Below, piece after piece: positions 33,901 through 41,951 of a DNA stretch of 59,162 nucleotides. The notes under the pieces are model-generated. The model was not told the DNA's origin. It did not search any database and saw only the letters and a program-made list of their open reading frames with translations. Position 1 is the first letter of the stretch, and every line of letters begins with the position of its first letter. The stretch lies in assembly GCA_958412345.1 (NCBI GenBank), contig CATYSO010000014.1:1-59162 (forward strand), in the 5' to 3' direction. The translations under genes and the position numbers were made by a program. Source of the stretch: an uncultured Collinsella sp. GTDB taxonomy: Bacteria; Actinomycetota; Coriobacteriia; Coriobacteriales; Coriobacteriaceae.

Positions 33901-35088
33901 ATGGACGAGCGCACCCTTGGATGCATCCCACGAAAACAGCTCGCAATGCGTCGACTTATCAATATTCTTCTTGCCGTAGGGTGCCGAGACCACGATGGCG
34001 AGGTCATCGCAAAAATCGCGATCGAGGTCGCCGGCCGCTAGCGAAACGACAGGAGCTGACTGAAGCTGCGTCCAGGAGTCGTTCCCGCCCTTGTTGTGCG
34101 TGGTGTAGTCCGCGGCGTTACCGGCATCGATCTTGACGACGCTTTGCTTCCAGTTGCCGCCCTCCAGGTCGTACATGTCGACTACAGCCTTGCGCACGCC
34201 GTTCTCGTCGACATAGCAGCCCGCGTAGACAAAAAGCTCATCCACACCGTCGCCATCGACATCGCCCGCCTCGACATCAAAGACGGCGTCGTGCTCTTGC
34301 AGGTAACCGGCATCCAGGTACTTAAAACGGCCTTCGTACATCATATTAGTGTTGACCGTCACCGGCAGGTGTGTGTCGAGAGTGCGCGTACGCCCGTTGC
34401 TAAACGAGTAGAGGACCAGCTCAACCTTTCCGGCGTATGACTTGCCGTCAATCGTCGTGGAGGAACTGTCGCCGTAGGCACGGAGCTCGGCAACGCGGCT
34501 CTTTTTGCCCGTGCTGGCGTCGCTGCAGAACTCAACACTCGTGGCGTGAATGCCCGAGAAACCGTTGTTGTCGTTGGCGAGTACTGCTGAGGACTCATTG
34601 TTGCTTAGGTACGACCAGGTGCCGCCACCGTAGTCGCTATGCTTGTAGAGATCGCTGTTCGTATCGAAGTTGTTGACGTTTTGCCAGAACTTTGCGGCGC
34701 CCCACACACTTCCATAGCCATCGGTGAGTTTGCTGCTGCCGCCAATGTCACCGCGCTCGACGTTCTCGAGCTTGTCGCGCAGAGTGTAGCGATTGCCATG
34801 GCTACCGTTAGCTGCCATATAGACCTCGCTGCGCGTGGCAAACGTCGTGGGGGTATCGGTGGAATAGGGGCCAACGGTATCGGCCGGAATGTCCTCGTTC
34901 GTGCCCAGGCCCAGGTCGCTATAGTCCTGCTCGGTCATATCGGTGATTGCGGGCGTGTCCGCCGCCTGGGCAACCTGGGGTGTGGCCGTGAAGCAGGCGA
35001 CGCTCGTGGCGATCAACGCAGCAAGCGCCGCCGTCCCAACAAGCGGGATTTTCGACAACCGACGAATGTGGGGGTATGGAACGTACAT
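31000..35088 (-). CDS. Large cell-wall-anchored surface protein with FG-GAP/VCBS-like repeats
   Basis: This 1,362-aa exported protein begins with a signal peptide (basic HIRRLSK, hydrophobic VGTAALAALIATSVACF, cleavage near AQAAD). The N-terminal half has calcium-binding FG-GAP-like blades (VEAGDVDGDGVDELFVYAG, LAAGDLDRDFCDDLAIVVS, ALPDVDNDSVKITY). Fibronectin-III-like and Ig-like regions follow (AVDSTSVAFNWDDV, NTEYRFAIAAVKNGS). The C-terminus is Pro/Thr-rich spacer, LANTGDQ sorting signal, hydrophobic helix and KRRKTH tail. The LPxTG variant LANTG implies sortase anchoring; no sortase is in the window. The start at 35088 is preceded by GAGG; an in-frame ATG upstream is less likely. The gene sits alone between two mirrored repeat arrays. 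Confidence 0.85.
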   Translation of the reverse strand: MYVPYPHIRRLSKIPLVGTAALAALIATSVACFTATPQVAQAADTPAITDMTEQDYSDLGLGTNEDIPADTVGPYSTDTPTTFATRSEVYMAANGSHGNRYTLRDKLENVERGDIGGSSKLTDGYGSVWGAAKFWQNVNNFDTNSDLYKHSDYGGGTWSYLSNNESSAVLANDNNGFSGIHATSVEFCSDASTGKKSRVAELRAYGDSSSTTIDGKSYAGKVELVLYSFSNGRTRTLDTHLPVTVNTNMMYEGRFKYLDAGYLQEHDAVFDVEAGDVDGDGVDELFVYAGCYVDENGVRKAVVDMYDLEGGNWKQSVVKIDAGNAADYTTHNKGGNDSWTQLQSAPVVSLAAGDLDRDFCDDLAIVVSAPYGKKNIDKSTHCELFSWDASKGALVHVDALGDAGAISLSANGKTMVAANATFGTFAAYDEEGKKTGETVTGLILAGYDWQRSAFDYGASDGSKGLYGALYRYAYFDSESGEFKLSDCKEYRDGLFASYGLMHVPNSAWKDSAQDKRYPCTLAPIALATANLDGLSEQPAVDEVLVGGDVFRDFACNTAQSGAQGLGSMVGTMSMSGQQYNSSNKHDHKGIEQVWISDVKAGSVSGSDRYNESFIAVVGKHRDEDLRKNDDYYWMTASHLSLDENGRVRRGEEQVISESNRRGTTYGTFISLALPDVDNDSVKITYKDRYKVYTNPRVLAVLQDAPYVEDLEQAYGYLVLGGTSYGEGKGTGTSQGYTIGAELGVAVEVQTGPPLVAINASVDFAAEGCYDYRSERTVSASVSYESHAGEGDKAVLYTIPMVYYEYEIENEETGGKGVMAAPVSLGAQTSVVNVEAYDRIAKQHNMTPLSYFLTNRSGEPGTYQTTLNGETPVGDSFGLGKPGVTRAYTHDGFNGAVAQSGASIEQTIEVEEGEEQEFEYGFTLNGSVVMGAKLAKHELFGGLCFGANAGFTTGNSSSESTEYGGTVDNLPEAAKDKYGFAWRLGVNAVDVDKFEDGSGGKLGTKDTDQFWIVGYDVKDVEMPEAPAVTGFTANAVDSTSVAFNWDDVLANKGGFSYGVGMLQSNAADAVVNSWKIADNTQTSLKWDGLQPNTEYRFAIAAVKNGSTTETGIRSAIITVKTMPDGMTMTVSGPAADAAERSDLGYDSSVERTAGSHLTLSAIGHVKQLGADDSETGLAPTYMWYRKGRGETEFKLVGADGNLAAGTASKLEIDLTADDDGAQYYCHVGYNDVGLDTGTTLVNIEAEETAPTTVNATPIRTRRLFLQASAGAKKFLDHTLVNTAGPTDSEGSKDPETPETPTNPDKPKSDNGAKTDTKVKTTTTAKNLANTGDQTFALVATAAAAGATLVVIALIMLIKRRKTH

Positions 35089-35117
35089 GGGAGACCTCGC
35101 TTTACTCGAGTGGAGTG

Positions 35118-35192
35118 GACTCATTTTTGCAAATGATACGTCCGATGCCCGATATCACGTGTCTCATTTTCGCCAACGGCGTGTCTCATTTT
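35118..35192 (-). promoter_or_regulatory. Repeated AAAATGAG boxes upstream of the FG-GAP gene
   Basis: CTCATTTT occurs at 35120-35127, 35163-35170 and 35185-35192. The last two are embedded in identical GTGTCTCATTTT, 22 bp apart; the first is 43 bp away, about twice that. They lie 32-104 bp upstream of the start codon, so they are operator candidates on the same DNA face. Confidence 0.45.
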
Positions 35193-35211
35193 TGAGAATC
35201 CGAGATGCCGC

Positions 35212-35625
35212 GGAAATCTTATCCCAGCTCAAAGGCCATTTCTGGGATGTATTTTCCGTCGAGTGCCTCATCGGGAAACTGCATCCCATTTCAAGCGTCG
35301 ATTCTGGGACGCACTTTCCCCTTAGACCCTCAACCGGAAACCGCATCCCACTTTGAGCGCAAATTCCGGGATGCATTTTCCGGTTTTGCTCTCATTGGGA
35401 AAATGCATCCCGTTTCTTGACCGAATAATGGGACGCAATTTCCCGTTGGAGCGCCTTTGGGAAAGTGTGTCCCACTTCGACCGCCCAGAGTGGGATGCAC
35501 TTTCCGCAAAGCACCTCAACGGGAAACTACGTCCCATTCCAAAGGCAAATTCCGGGACGCATTTTTCGAAAGCCTGCCCATCCGGAAAGCCCGTCCCACT
35601 TTGGACGCATCCGGGCACGGAACCA
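35212..35625. repeat. Palindrome array 2: thirteen 14-bp sites, exact 62-bp period
   Basis: Left sites GGAAA-N5-TCCC start at 35212, 35274, 35336, 35398, 35460, 35522 and 35584, spaced exactly 62 bp. Right sites GGGA-N5-TTTCC start at 35244, 35306, 35368, 35430, 35492 and 35554, always 32 bp after the left site. The seventh right site is degenerate. Linkers resemble those of array 1 (CGTTGAGG, CTCATTG) in both orientations. No gene is supported in 35193-35828. Confidence 0.88.
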
Positions 35626-35657
35626 TCGACCTATCAGGCCTCCCATCAATAAAGAGG

Positions 35658-35786
35658 CGTCCTCCCGGACGGCGGGGCACGAAGTTCATCGCGAGTTCCG
35701 CACGCAAAGAAGGCCACTTAATGTGGCCTTCGTCTTGCGCAGGACTGTAGAGCAGGGAACTTCGTGCCCCGACGCCCGGGAGGACG
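35658..35786. repeat. Core-hairpin repeat element, copy B
   Basis: A 30-bp inverted repeat (35658-35687 with 35757-35786, 28 of 30 paired) encloses a 69-nt core whose first 61 bases (35688-35748) equal the reverse complement of the copy A core. The inner hairpin is GAAGGCCAC-ttaat-GTGGCCTTC. It lies 42 bp after the flavodoxin stop. Copies A and B are therefore in the same orientation relative to the gene each follows, and in opposite orientation to each other. Confidence 0.85.
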
Positions 35787-35828
35787 TTTCATTTAGAAAG
35801 ATGGACCGACCGCCGTCAGCGATGGGAG

Positions 35829-36380
35829 CTACTCCCCCAGCACGGCCTTTTTGGCGGCTGCAGCCATGTTATCCAGATCTTCCTTGGTGGGGTGATCCTT
35901 TGCGGCAACCCAGTTGTCGAGCAGCAACTTAGCGCGGGCGTTGTCGGGATCTTGCTCGAGCATGGCCTCGTAGCGCTGCTTTACGGCAGGGCCCATCTTG
36001 CCCTGGCACATCGCCCAGCCCGCAAGCTCGGCATCCCCAGCCAAATTGGAAGTTACGCGGTCGATAATCTGCTGATAATAGCTCTGGTCGGCCCCAAAGC
36101 CGCAGGTGCCAAACAGGAAGACACGCTTGCCGTGCAAGGCGGAAAGCAACGCCGCGACCGAAGGCGTGCACGCGCCCTTGTCGCACCAAAAACCGACGAG
36201 CACCGTGTCGGCCGCGCAGGCGCCCTGCGCCTCGAGCGCAACCTGATCTGCATCCGCATCGTCGCTCAACGCCGCGGCATGGACAAACTCAACGCCCGCA
36301 GCCTGCAGAGCGCGCTTGATCGCGCCCGATACCATCCTGGTATTACCGCTCTTGCTGTTAACCACCAAAGAGCACGTCAT
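35829..36380 (-). CDS. Flavodoxin-like protein
   Basis: This 183-aa cytosolic protein has a flavodoxin fold. The FMN phosphate loop is visible at the start (LVVNSKSGNTRMVSGAI, residues 5-21), then TVLVGFWCDKGACTPSVAALL and VFLFGTCGFGAD. It probably carries electrons to an unidentified partner enzyme. Cysteines in WCDKGAC and GTCGFG are unusual for small electron-carrier flavodoxins. The ATG at 36380 is used; a GTG two codons upstream is an alternative. The C-terminal 60 residues form a helical extension (RYEAMLEQDPDNARAKL). It is a single gene, followed by hairpin element B. Confidence 0.8.
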   Translation of the reverse strand: MTCSLVVNSKSGNTRMVSGAIKRALQAAGVEFVHAAALSDDADADQVALEAQGACAADTVLVGFWCDKGACTPSVAALLSALHGKRVFLFGTCGFGADQSYYQQIIDRVTSNLAGDAELAGWAMCQGKMGPAVKQRYEAMLEQDPDNARAKLLLDNWVAAKDHPTKEDLDNMAAAAKKAVLGE

Positions 36381-36453
36381 AGTCACGTTGCCTCGTTTCC
36401 CCCAAAACTAAAGCCACTAATGTAATTTATTAGATGAATATCTTAGTACTAAC

Positions 36454-36609
36454 GTGACAGATGTAAACCACCTTCTGTCGATTGACGACGCAGACGACAT
36501 CTTTGAACAGATTTCGAACAGTATGTACTTCGGATTGAAACCGCCGCAGAACGTTTCACGAATGGCCGAAAAACTGTTTCACAAAACGCCGTCAAATTGT
36601 TTCATATAA
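36454..36609 (+). CDS. Short ORF (51 codons) overlapping the iteron repeats, uncertain
   Basis: A GTG at 36454 opens a 51-codon frame (VTDVNHLLSIDDADDIFEQ at its start) that ends TAA at 36607-36609 inside the repeats. The amino-acid composition is protein-like, but no ribosome site is obvious. It may be the remains of a longer gene or a leader peptide for the ATPase. The frame contains the first three 23-bp repeats. Confidence 0.25.
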   Translation: MTDVNHLLSIDDADDIFEQISNSMYFGLKPPQNVSRMAEKLFHKTPSNCFI

Positions 36610-36674
36610 TATCGTCAATTTGTTTCACGAAATACCGTCAAATTGTGTCATGGTTTTTCGTCAAAATGTTTTAC
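36553..36674 (+). promoter_or_regulatory. Six iteron-like repeats with exact 23-bp period
   Basis: GTTTCA-type boxes start at 36553, 36576, 36599, 36622, 36645 and 36668, each exactly 23 bp from the next. The last four extend to GTCAAATTGTTTCA-like 14-15-mers (36591, 36614, 36637, 36660), the later ones with one or two changes. The block ends about 54 bp before the ATPase start, with a TATAAA at 36690-36695 between, so it has the position of an operator array. Confidence 0.75.
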
Positions 36675-36727
36675 GCGCTGGTAAGATGCTATAAAACAAA
36701 ATGTTTCTTTGAATGGCGGGAAGTACG

Positions 36728-37993
36728 ATGACTAGGTATATGAGTAGATGTATCGATCGCTCAATCGAACGCGATCTTGGCATTTTTGGTGCCGTGCTCA
36801 TTCAGGGACCGAAGTGGTGCGGAAAGACGACTACGGCCCAGCGATTCGCTGAATCATCGCTGTCTCTCTCCGACCCTACCGGAGACTTTGCCGCACTGCA
36901 GCTTGCCAGGATCGACCCAGCTCAAGCAATAGTCGGCGCAACGCCGAGACTCATCGATGAGTGGCAGGAAGAGCCAAAACTGTGGGACGCAATACGTTTC
37001 GAATGCGATCGTCGGACCGGTGAGCCAGGGCAGTTTTTGCTTACGGGGTCAGCAACACCAAACGACGCCGACCAACCGATGCACAGCGGCGTCGGGCGCA
37101 TATCACGCTTGCGCATGGAAACAATGACTCTGGCCGAACTCGGGGTTTCCTCAGGGGCGGTCTCGCTCGAATCGCTGCTTAACGGATGCCCCATCAAAGC
37201 GGCACTTGGATCCATCAACGGCATCGCCGATATCGCCAATTTGCTATGTCGTGGTGGTTGGCCTCAGGCGGTTGGCAAGACGACTGCCGATGCAATGCGT
37301 ATATCCGCTGCCTACATCGACGGTGTCTGCGAATCGGATGTTTCGAGGGTTGACGGCGTGAAGCGTGACCCGGAGAAAGTCAGGGCTCTTCTGTCTTCGC
37401 TTGCGCGCAACGAATCCACTCTTGCCGGCGAAAAGTCTCTTGAGAAAGACCTCGGCGGTGATGTATCGAGAAGTACGCTGCGGCGCTATACGGATGCCTT
37501 GCGCAGAATACACATCATCGATGATATCCCGGCTTGGCATCCGGCGCTCAGGTCTCCGGTAAAGCTGCGGCAAAGTACGAAAAGGCACCTCGCCGACCCT
37601 TCGCTTGCCGTCGCACTGCTCGGAGCAAATCCGGAGTCGTTGGCATCCGACCCGAAGACGCTGGGACTGCTCTTCGAATCCCTCGTCCTGCACGACCTTA
37701 AGGTCTATGCAGCCGCAAATGACTCATCGGTGTCCCACTACCATGACGCCGACGATCTCGAGGTCGATGCCGTTATACACAGGCGCGATGGAACTTGGAT
37801 TGCCGTGGAAGTAAAACTCGGAAGTCCGCAGATCCCCGAGGCATCTGCAAACCTGCTTCGACTCGAGCGCAAACTTGTCGAGCGTGGCGAGAGACCACCC
37901 GCGGCCAAGCTCATCGTCATCGGGTTCGGCATGCCAGCCCATACAACGCCCGAGGGCATTATCGTTGCCCCCGTTGACACACTCGCGCCCTAG
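36728..37993 (+). CDS. AAA-type ATPase with DUF4143 domain (second copy)
   Basis: This protein of about 421 aa has a P-loop (VLIQGPKWCGKTTTAQ) near residue 30, a LIDEWQEEPKLWDAI Walker B-like segment, FLLTGSATP and a C-terminal DUF4143/PD-(D/E)XK-like domain with DDLEVDAVIHR and WIAVEVKLG. Here Asp and Glu-x-Lys are intact, unlike the relative at 2485. The ATG at 36728 follows GGGAAG; the in-frame ATG at 36713 is an alternative. Similar proteins often occur alone in anaerobe genomes. A six-copy 23-bp repeat array precedes it. Its function is unknown. Confidence 0.83.
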   Translation: MTRYMSRCIDRSIERDLGIFGAVLIQGPKWCGKTTTAQRFAESSLSLSDPTGDFAALQLARIDPAQAIVGATPRLIDEWQEEPKLWDAIRFECDRRTGEPGQFLLTGSATPNDADQPMHSGVGRISRLRMETMTLAELGVSSGAVSLESLLNGCPIKAALGSINGIADIANLLCRGGWPQAVGKTTADAMRISAAYIDGVCESDVSRVDGVKRDPEKVRALLSSLARNESTLAGEKSLEKDLGGDVSRSTLRRYTDALRRIHIIDDIPAWHPALRSPVKLRQSTKRHLADPSLAVALLGANPESLASDPKTLGLLFESLVLHDLKVYAAANDSSVSHYHDADDLEVDAVIHRRDGTWIAVEVKLGSPQIPEASANLLRLERKLVERGERPPAAKLIVIGFGMPAHTTPEGIIVAPVDTLAP

Positions 37994-38021
37994 CGCTGCA
38001 TTACATGCCCCACGGGCTTGC

Positions 38022-39881
38022 TCACTGGGCAAACTGGCTGCGGTAGAGCTCGGCGTAGAAGCCGCCTGCCGCCAGCAGCTCGTCGTGCGTGCCGCGCTCG
38101 ATAATCTGGCCGTCGCGCATCACCAGAATGCAGTCGGCGTTGCGGATGGTGCTCAGGCGGTGCGCCACGACAAAGCTTGTGCGACCGGCCATGAGCTCGT
38201 CGAATGCCGCCTGCACCTGCAGCTCGGTACGCGTATCGATGCTCGAGGTCGCCTCGTCCAGCAGCAGAATCGCCGGGTCGGTGAGCATGACGCGCGCGAT
38301 GCACAGCAGCTGTTTTTGACCCTGGCTAAACGTGCCGCCGTCCTCGCCGATGACCGTATCGTAGCCGCCTGGCAGCTGCACGATAAACTTGTGCGCATGC
38401 GCGCGCTTGGCAGCTTCGATAACCTGCTCGCGCGTGGCGTCAGGACAGCCGTAGGCGATGTTTTCCGCCACCGTGCCCTCGAACAGCCAAGTGTCCTGCA
38501 GCACCATGCCAAAGGCACGGCGCAGGCTTGCGCGCGTGTAGTCACGCGAGGAACGGCCATCGACCGCAATGCGACCGGCATCGATATCGTAAAACCGCAG
38601 CAGCAAGTTGATGAGCGTTGTCTTGCCACAGCCCGTGGGGCCGACGAGGGCAAAGCGCATGCCGGGCTTGGCATCGATGCAGATATCCTGCAGCAGTTTG
38701 CGGTCGGGCAAGTAGCTAAAGTCCACATGCTCAAAGGCGACCTCGCCCTTCGGGGCGGCAAGTTCTACAGCGTCCGACTCGTCGGGCTCCTGCTCACGGG
38801 CATCGAGCAACGCGAACATGCGGCGCGCCGAGGCGTACGCGGTCTGGATCTGCGTAATGACGTTGGTGACCTCGTTGAACGGCTTGGTGTACTGGTTGGC
38901 ATAGGACAGGAAGATCTGCACGCCGCCCACCGTAAGCGCCGCGGGCACGCCCGTGATCACGCCCACGCAGCCGATCACAGCGACCACGGCATAGATGATG
39001 TTATTGATAAAACGCGTACCGGGGTTGGAGAGCGAACCCATAAACTGCGCGCGCTCGCCCGCGGTGTAGAGCTCGGCATTGAGGGCATCGAAGCGCTGCT
39101 GGGCGTTCGGGCCATAGGCAAAGGCGTCGACAAGCTTTTGCTCGCCTACGTACTCCTCGATATGACCACCGAGCTGCCCTTGAATACGCTGCTGTGCCGT
39201 AAAGCTTTTGTTGGAAAGCTTGGCGATGGCGCCGGCCGCAAAGATGGAGAGCGGCGTAACGAGCACCACCACGAGCGTCATGGTCAGGTTAATGGAGAGC
39301 ATAAACGCAAGCGTGCCCACGATGGTGATGACGCCGGTAAAGAGCTGCGTGAAGCCCTGCAGCAGACCATCGCCCACCTGATCGACGTCGTTGACCATAC
39401 GGCTCATAAGGTCGCCGTGTGCGTGGCTGTCGATAAAGCTGAGCGGCATACGGCTGAGCTTGTCGCTCGCCTCCACGCGCATGTCGCGCACCGTTTCGTA
39501 GGACAGGCGGTTGACGCAGTAGCCCTGCAGCCACTGGAAGGCCGCAGCTCCCACCACGACGAGCGCGAGCTTGGTGACGAGCGGCAGCAGCGCGTCAAAG
39601 TCCACCTGCCCGGCGGCAACGATGAGGTCGATGCCCTCACCGATAAGGATAGGCGTGTAGAGCTGCAGGATAACGGAGATGGCGGCACTCACAAACGAAG
39701 CCGCAAACGAGACGCGGTGCGGGCGAACATAGCCCAGCAGGCGGCGGGTCACCGCACCCACGGGATAGCGCTCGGGATCACCGGGTTGGCGCGGGCCGTC
39801 GCCCAGATCGTTGAGGTTATCGTTGCCGGACACGTTAGCGGTCATCGTGGCGACCGAACCGGAAGAAGTATACGGGTTCAT
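38022..39881 (-). CDS. ABC exporter half-transporter with canonical ATPase site
   Basis: This 619-aa type I ABC exporter has six N-terminal membrane helices (residues about 50-340) and a nucleotide-binding domain (about 370-610). Walker A is LVGPTGCGKTTLINLLL, signature FSQGQKQLLCIARVML, Walker B AILLLDEATSSID with the catalytic Glu, and the H-loop is in VVAHRLSTIRNAD. Its ATG directly abuts the stop of the upstream ABC gene, and AAGGAGG precedes it, so the two are co-translated. Together they form a heterodimeric exporter for drugs, lipids or peptides; the substrate is not known. Confidence 0.92.
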   Translation of the reverse strand: MNPYTSSGSVATMTANVSGNDNLNDLGDGPRQPGDPERYPVGAVTRRLLGYVRPHRVSFAASFVSAAISVILQLYTPILIGEGIDLIVAAGQVDFDALLPLVTKLALVVVGAAAFQWLQGYCVNRLSYETVRDMRVEASDKLSRMPLSFIDSHAHGDLMSRMVNDVDQVGDGLLQGFTQLFTGVITIVGTLAFMLSINLTMTLVVVLVTPLSIFAAGAIAKLSNKSFTAQQRIQGQLGGHIEEYVGEQKLVDAFAYGPNAQQRFDALNAELYTAGERAQFMGSLSNPGTRFINNIIYAVVAVIGCVGVITGVPAALTVGGVQIFLSYANQYTKPFNEVTNVITQIQTAYASARRMFALLDAREQEPDESDAVELAAPKGEVAFEHVDFSYLPDRKLLQDICIDAKPGMRFALVGPTGCGKTTLINLLLRFYDIDAGRIAVDGRSSRDYTRASLRRAFGMVLQDTWLFEGTVAENIAYGCPDATREQVIEAAKRAHAHKFIVQLPGGYDTVIGEDGGTFSQGQKQLLCIARVMLTDPAILLLDEATSSIDTRTELQVQAAFDELMAGRTSFVVAHRLSTIRNADCILVMRDGQIIERGTHDELLAAGGFYAELYRSQFAQ

Positions 39882-41738
39882 CTAGCAACCCTCCTTTGAG
39901 CAAGTAGGCGCAGGGGCAGTCGGGGCGGACGCGGGCACCGTGCTCCCCTGCTGGCCCTCGAGCTCCTCGCGGCGCAGCTGCGACTGGCAGATCTCGCGAT
40001 AGAGCTGGCAGCTTGCATACAGCTCGTCATGCGTGCCCAGGCCCGCAACCGATCCGTGGTCGAGCACGCAGATCATGTCGGCATCGCGCACGGTCGAGAC
40101 GCGCTGGCTCACGATGACCGTCGTGAGCGGCAGCCCGCCCTCGGCGGCACCGCGCACGCTGCGCTCGCGGATGGCATGGCGAAGCGCCGCGTCGGTCTTA
40201 AAGTCGAGCGCCGAGGCGGAGTCATCCATGATCAATATCTGAGGCGAGCCCACCAGGGCGCGCGCGATGGTCAGGCGCTGGCGTTGGCCACCGCTGAAGT
40301 TCTTACCGCCCGCCTCGACCGGGGCATCGAGCCCCTGCGGCTTGTTGCGCATGAACTCGCTCGCCTGCGCCATGTCGAGTGCTGCCCAGAGCTCCTCGTC
40401 GGTTGCCGACTCGTCACGCCAGGTCAGGTTGCTGCGGATGGTGCCGCTCACCAGCGACGCGCGCTGCGGAACGGTCGCAACCACGTGGCGCAGCTGGTCA
40501 AGCTGCCAGGCACGCACGTCGGAGCCCATCACGCTCACGCTGCCGGTGCTCGCATCGTACAGGCGCGGGATGAGCGAGACGAGCGTGGATTTGCCGCTGC
40601 CCGTGCCGCCGATAATGCCGAGCGTTTTGCCCAGCGGCAGCTCCAGAGTCACATCGTTGACGGCGTTGGCAGCGCCCGCGCCAAACGAAAAACTCGCATG
40701 GTCAAAGCTCAGCGCGGAGACCAGAACAGCGCCACCCGCCAGGTCGCTCGGCTCGGGCAGTGTGACCGGCTGGTTGTCCTCGTCGGTGATGCTCGGCACG
40801 CAATTGAGCACCTCGTTGATGCGCGACGCACTGGCGCTCGCCTTGGTAAAGACCACGACCAGGTTGGCGACATACACGATGGAGGTGAGGGTCTGCGTCA
40901 TGTAGTTGACGAACGCCATGACCTGGCCCTGCGTAAGATCGCCCACGTTGACCTGGATGCCGCCCACCCACAGGATGGCGCACACGCCCAGGTTCATCAC
41001 CAAAAACGTGACGGGATTAAGGATTGACGAAAGCTTGCCCACCGCGATGGCGGTATGTGCCTGGTCATCGGCGGCTTGGGCAAAACGCTCGCGCTCGTGG
41101 TCCTCACGCACAAAGGCGCGAACAACGCGGGCACCCGAAAGCCCCTCGCGGCAGATAAGCGCGATGCGGTCGAGCTTTGCCTGCAGCTGCCTGTAATACG
41201 GAATGCAGCGCGCCATGACAAACCAAAACACCAGGCCGATGGCGGGCGTGCAAATCAAAAAGATCATGCCGAGCTTAAGGTCGATGGCAAGGGCCGCGCA
41301 CATAGAGCCCACCGCCAGGAAGGGCCAGCGGATGAGCATGCGCACGCCCAGCGCCACAGCTAGCTGCACCTGGTTGACATCGTTGGTGATACGCGTGATG
41401 AGCGACGGCGTGCCAAAGCGATCGAGCTCGGCGTAGCTCAACTTATTGATGTGCTGGTAGAGCGCGCCGCGGATGTCGGTGCCCATGCCCTGCGAGGTGA
41501 GTGCCGCCATCTTTTGGCAGACGAGCGTAAACGAGATGCCGATCACAGCCATGGCGGCGAGCACCACGCCGTAACGGACGACGGCGTTGACATCGTGCGC
41601 GCCGATGCCCTTATCGATCATCTGGGCAATCACCAGCGGCGTAAGCAGGTCAAAGATCACTTCGATCAGCTTGCACGCAGGGCCAATCACCATATACCGG
41701 CGAAACTTACCACCAAAACGCCTGAGCAGCTCAATCAT
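39882..41738 (-). CDS. ABC exporter half-transporter with degenerate ATPase site
   Basis: This 618-aa partner of the gene downstream has six membrane helices (about 15-300) and a nucleotide-binding domain. Walker A is IIGGTGSGKSTLVSL and the signature FSGGQRQRLTIARAL, but Walker B reads ILIMDDSASALD. Asp therefore replaces the catalytic Glu. This asymmetry is typical of heterodimeric exporters with one weak site. The C-terminus is Ser/Ala/Pro-rich. The ATG at 41738 is preceded by AGGGAG; an earlier in-frame start is unsupported. Confidence 0.9.
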   Translation of the reverse strand: MIELLRRFGGKFRRYMVIGPACKLIEVIFDLLTPLVIAQMIDKGIGAHDVNAVVRYGVVLAAMAVIGISFTLVCQKMAALTSQGMGTDIRGALYQHINKLSYAELDRFGTPSLITRITNDVNQVQLAVALGVRMLIRWPFLAVGSMCAALAIDLKLGMIFLICTPAIGLVFWFVMARCIPYYRQLQAKLDRIALICREGLSGARVVRAFVREDHERERFAQAADDQAHTAIAVGKLSSILNPVTFLVMNLGVCAILWVGGIQVNVGDLTQGQVMAFVNYMTQTLTSIVYVANLVVVFTKASASASRINEVLNCVPSITDEDNQPVTLPEPSDLAGGAVLVSALSFDHASFSFGAGAANAVNDVTLELPLGKTLGIIGGTGSGKSTLVSLIPRLYDASTGSVSVMGSDVRAWQLDQLRHVVATVPQRASLVSGTIRSNLTWRDESATDEELWAALDMAQASEFMRNKPQGLDAPVEAGGKNFSGGQRQRLTIARALVGSPQILIMDDSASALDFKTDAALRHAIRERSVRGAAEGGLPLTTVIVSQRVSTVRDADMICVLDHGSVAGLGTHDELYASCQLYREICQSQLRREELEGQQGSTVPASAPTAPAPTCSKEGC

Positions 41739-41951
41739 AAAAAGGCGCTCCCTATCATCATTCACACTCAATTCGAACCATGATAGTACGGTGAGCCCAA
41801 AAGAAGCGTAAACAACTCGTCATTTCTAATGGGGTTCGATTTCCAAAGAAGCGGAGAGGCGTGCATGCCCGGCCAGCGGCGCGCCAACCGCTTGGTATAC
41901 TTACATTAGTGCTACCAGCTGAGTCGCCAACCCTTGAAATGAGGTGCCGAG

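Noticed and set aside
30558..35625. CRISPR arrays
   Set aside because: Repeats are only 14 bp, diverged, alternately inverted and phased at about 31 bp. CRISPR repeats are longer, direct and nearly identical. No cas genes occur in the window.
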